64,000 bases of DNA from Polynucleobacter sp. AP-Melu-500A-A1 (GTDB lineage: Bacteria; Pseudomonadota; Gammaproteobacteria; Burkholderiales; Burkholderiaceae): the NCBI RefSeq assembly GCF_018882125.1, contig NZ_JACVOZ010000001.1, positions 574,323 through 638,322 on the forward strand, read 5' to 3'. Of this stretch, positions 62,550-64,000 are shown one piece after another. Each line of letters starts with the position of its first letter. Positions within the stretch are counted from its first letter, which is position 1. Made by a program: the position numbers and the translations under genes. The notes below the pieces were generated by a model that was not told where the DNA came from, searched no databases, and was given only the letters and a program-made list of their open reading frames with translations.

Positions 62550-62597
62550 CTGAGGTTCATTAAATCTCCAATGATTTTATCCTTCTTTGAATCAGAT

Positions 62598-63881
62598 TCA
62601 GAGAAAGATCTTCATAGAGATAATTCCATAACTGACTAGGATGCTAAGCAAAATTGTCCATATCAGAAGGATGCTTTCCCATTTTTTAGACATCGGAACT
62701 CTAAAAAGCATGAGCAACACCAATGGAATAATGTAATAGCGTTGTTCTATCAGATGCACTGGCAAGAGCGAGGCTAGAGTGATGGGGTAAAGCCAATAAT
62801 ATGAACGTTTTTCGAGGCTCGTCACCACCAAGGATAGTAAGGCCCAAGCCATAGGAATAAATGCAATAAGGCGCCAGTATTGATGATCTTTAAGCTTATA
62901 TAAAACCCAGTTTCTTATGAAGTAATCAGAGGGAAAGTTATAAGGGTGAGAAATATCAAAACTGAGATAGTAAGCAACTCCTAATGCAGCCAATAAAAGA
63001 ATAAGCCAAGAGCGCGCCTTGAGGAGTGCAAAAATGGACGCTAAATTGTTGATATGTATTGGCAACAGCACGAGCCAAAAAACTAGAAGACAGAAAAATA
63101 CCTGAGTTGGATAGAGGCCGCTGGCTTGATGTAGATCTTTGTTGCCCATTGCTATTCCGCCATTCAAGAAAACAAAAATAGCGAATGCAATAAGGGGTGT
63201 AAAAAATAAGAAGGTCTTTTTAAGGGCGGGGACTATCTTCTTTAGAAAGTCATTGAATGAAGATTTCCGATCTTCTAGCAAGCTAGAGATACTGAAGCTA
63301 TCTCCCATGGCAAGGAGCCAAATTAAGGCGGTCCAAAAAATATTATTTTGTCGAAATGCTAGGGAAAAAGTGCATACCAATGCAGCGATTTTAAAGTGCC
63401 GACGTTCAATTAGTGCCATGCCAGTCAGGATCAGCAAAAGCGAGCTTAGATCTGTGTATAGCAGAAAGAAAAATGGCCAAATAATTGGCGAGAGCAATAT
63501 TTGGGTAGATCTTAATGTTGGGAGCTTGGATTTTTCAGATGCCAGATATATCCAAAATAGCAAAGGGCAAATCAAGGTGATTGCTGTATTAATGACTCTA
63601 AGCTCGCGAAGTTCCTGAAGTCCCAGCAAATTCGCTATTGAGGCAATCGTAAGGTGAAAGCCTGGCGGCATTGCTACTATTCCATTTAATACCATTGATC
63701 CTGCCATGAAGGATTGGATCTGAGGCAGGTGAATCAGTTCGTCTGCAATGGGTTTAGCTGGAAGGATCCACAACATGACTAGAGCTGCAAGGACCACAAA
63801 GCCCAATAAAAGCCAAAAACTGGTATGTGAAGCCTTTACTTCTGGTGTGCTTACATTATCCGAAATAGGGCCTTCTCTCAT
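62598..63881 (-). CDS. ALG10/DIE2-like membrane glucosyltransferase
   Basis: 427 residues with about ten membrane spans. The motifs follow the eukaryotic ALG10 order: an acidic-His pair in ADELIHLPQIQSFM, the Pro-Pro-Gly of AMPPGFHLTIAS, ELRVINT, the diagnostic Arg-Gln-Asn in FRQNNIFWTALIW, and SHPYNFPSDYFIRNWVLYK, which corresponds to the late His-Pro region. ALG10 adds the last alpha-1,2-glucose to the dolichol-linked glycan using dolichyl-phosphate-glucose. A bacterial homologue would use undecaprenyl-phosphate-glucose, or a similar lipid sugar, in the periplasm. It starts 8 bp after the stop of the gene cut by the right edge. Confidence 0.72.
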   Translation of the reverse strand: MREGPISDNVSTPEVKASHTSFWLLLGFVVLAALVMLWILPAKPIADELIHLPQIQSFMAGSMVLNGIVAMPPGFHLTIASIANLLGLQELRELRVINTAITLICPLLFWIYLASEKSKLPTLRSTQILLSPIIWPFFFLLYTDLSSLLLILTGMALIERRHFKIAALVCTFSLAFRQNNIFWTALIWLLAMGDSFSISSLLEDRKSSFNDFLKKIVPALKKTFLFFTPLIAFAIFVFLNGGIAMGNKDLHQASGLYPTQVFFCLLVFWLVLLPIHINNLASIFALLKARSWLILLLAALGVAYYLSFDISHPYNFPSDYFIRNWVLYKLKDHQYWRLIAFIPMAWALLSLVVTSLEKRSYYWLYPITLASLLPVHLIEQRYYIIPLVLLMLFRVPMSKKWESILLIWTILLSILVSYGIISMKIFL

Positions 63882-63889
63882 TCCTACCT

Positions 63890-64000
63890 CTACTCAATGA
63901 CCACACGTTTAATACCGATACCTAACTTACGAGTATCTTCGCCTATGCCTAAATCTTTAGGACTAGCAGGATCAGCCATCTTTAAGTCTAGAACTAAAAA
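63890..64000 (-). CDS. C-terminal end of a gene cut by the right edge
   Basis: The minus-strand frame ends in TAG at 63890-63892 and carries 36 codons back to the edge. The tail is DLGIGEDTRKLGIGIKRVVIE, a pattern (LG-x-D-R-x-LG) seen at the end of several bacterial surface-glycan proteins of unassigned function. The rest is outside the window, so no function is assigned. It is probably the first visible gene of the minus-strand operon with the ALG10-like gene. Confidence 0.5.
   Translation of the reverse strand, partial: FLVLDLKMADPASPKDLGIGEDTRKLGIGIKRVVIE

Noticed and set aside
63139..63618. 159-codon open frame on the plus strand within the ALG10-like gene
   Set aside because: Antisense shadow of a membrane protein with clear family motifs; composition is basic and low in structure.
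1..64000. Search for tRNA/rRNA genes, CRISPR arrays and complete insertion sequences
   Set aside because: No cloverleaf-like sequence, regularly spaced repeat array, transposase or integrase reading frame was found by eye.
1..64000. Search for Wzx flippase, Wzy polymerase and WaaL ligase
   Set aside because: The large membrane proteins here either have GT-C acidic loop motifs or lack Wzx/Wzy-like layout; the Wzm/Wzt pair explains export without them.

Overview
The window reads as one large surface-polysaccharide (O-antigen/LPS-type) locus of a Gram-negative bacterium, interrupted by a small phage-type recombination cassette. Gene content, moderate-to-low G+C, dense ATGA-type gene overlaps and a CTGT-N8-ACAG LexA-type box fit a betaproteobacterium. 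The overall flavour resembles freshwater Burkholderiaceae such as Polynucleobacter; this is an inference from style and content, with no marker gene in the window to prove it.

Layout. (1) 1-7.9 kb: end of a probable methyltransferase gene, a GT2 and a GT11 (fucosyltransferase-type) glycosyltransferase, and the Wzt/Wzm polysaccharide ABC exporter, all but the first on the minus strand. From a mirror-symmetric divergent promoter at about 3.59 kb the plus strand then runs a GT4 enzyme and a three-gene UDP-N-acetyl-L-hexosamine pathway (RmlD-like reductase, FnlA/CapE-like dehydratase-epimerase, WecB/FnlC-like 2-epimerase), followed by a WbuB-like transferase. (2) 9.2-23.9 kb: an AT-rich run with an unusual set of enzymes: two paralogous radical SAM proteins, a GalE-like SDR, a GmhA-like isomerase, a domain-swapped HldE-like nucleotidyltransferase-kinase, a GT2 plus membrane glycosyltransferase, an orphan two-subunit TPP-dependent E1 enzyme, a 112-residue unknown, a methyltransferase and a 1070-residue methyltransferase-GT2-GT4 fusion. 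This is the best candidate for an undescribed sugar-making system. (3) 24-30.2 kb: an acyl-decoration module: MaoC-SDR fusion, FkbH-like protein, acyl carrier protein, MBOAT O-acyltransferase and SGNH protein. (4) 30.2-39.3 kb: a membrane glycosyltransferase, then a CDP-3,6-dideoxyhexose pathway (rfbF, rfbG, rfbH, an RmlC-like epimerase, an SDR), an FAD oxidoreductase and a GtrB-like GT2.

(5) 39.3-50.7 kb: a membrane glycosyltransferase, an EamA/SMR-like small transporter and a hexapeptide acyltransferase (minus), an OafA-like acyltransferase (plus), then a minus-strand run of DUF2304, GT2, sugar nucleotidyltransferase, two SDRs (one LegB-like), a GMC oxidoreductase and a long SDR. (6) 50.7-54.4 kb: a shortened RecT, a YqaJ exonuclease, an Xre regulator with an operator-like dyad, a LexA-type box heading an ORF-poor 0.4 kb, and a 327-residue unknown; a coding remnant sits at the left junction. 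(7) 54.5-64 kb: higher-G+C genes for membrane glycosyltransferases (one resembling eukaryotic ALG10), an SGNH protein, and a GMC oxidoreductase with a Tat-signal small partner.

Working picture: several NDP-sugars (a UDP-N-acetyl-L-hexosamine, a CDP-3,6-dideoxyhexose perhaps of the L-ascarylose type, and one or more unusual sugars from the radical SAM/TPP block) are assembled into a glycan in the cytoplasm and exported by Wzm/Wzt. GtrB/membrane-GT pairs and acyltransferases then decorate it on the periplasmic side. No Wzx, Wzy, WaaL, RNA gene, CRISPR array or complete insertion sequence was seen. All assignments come from reading motifs by eye.
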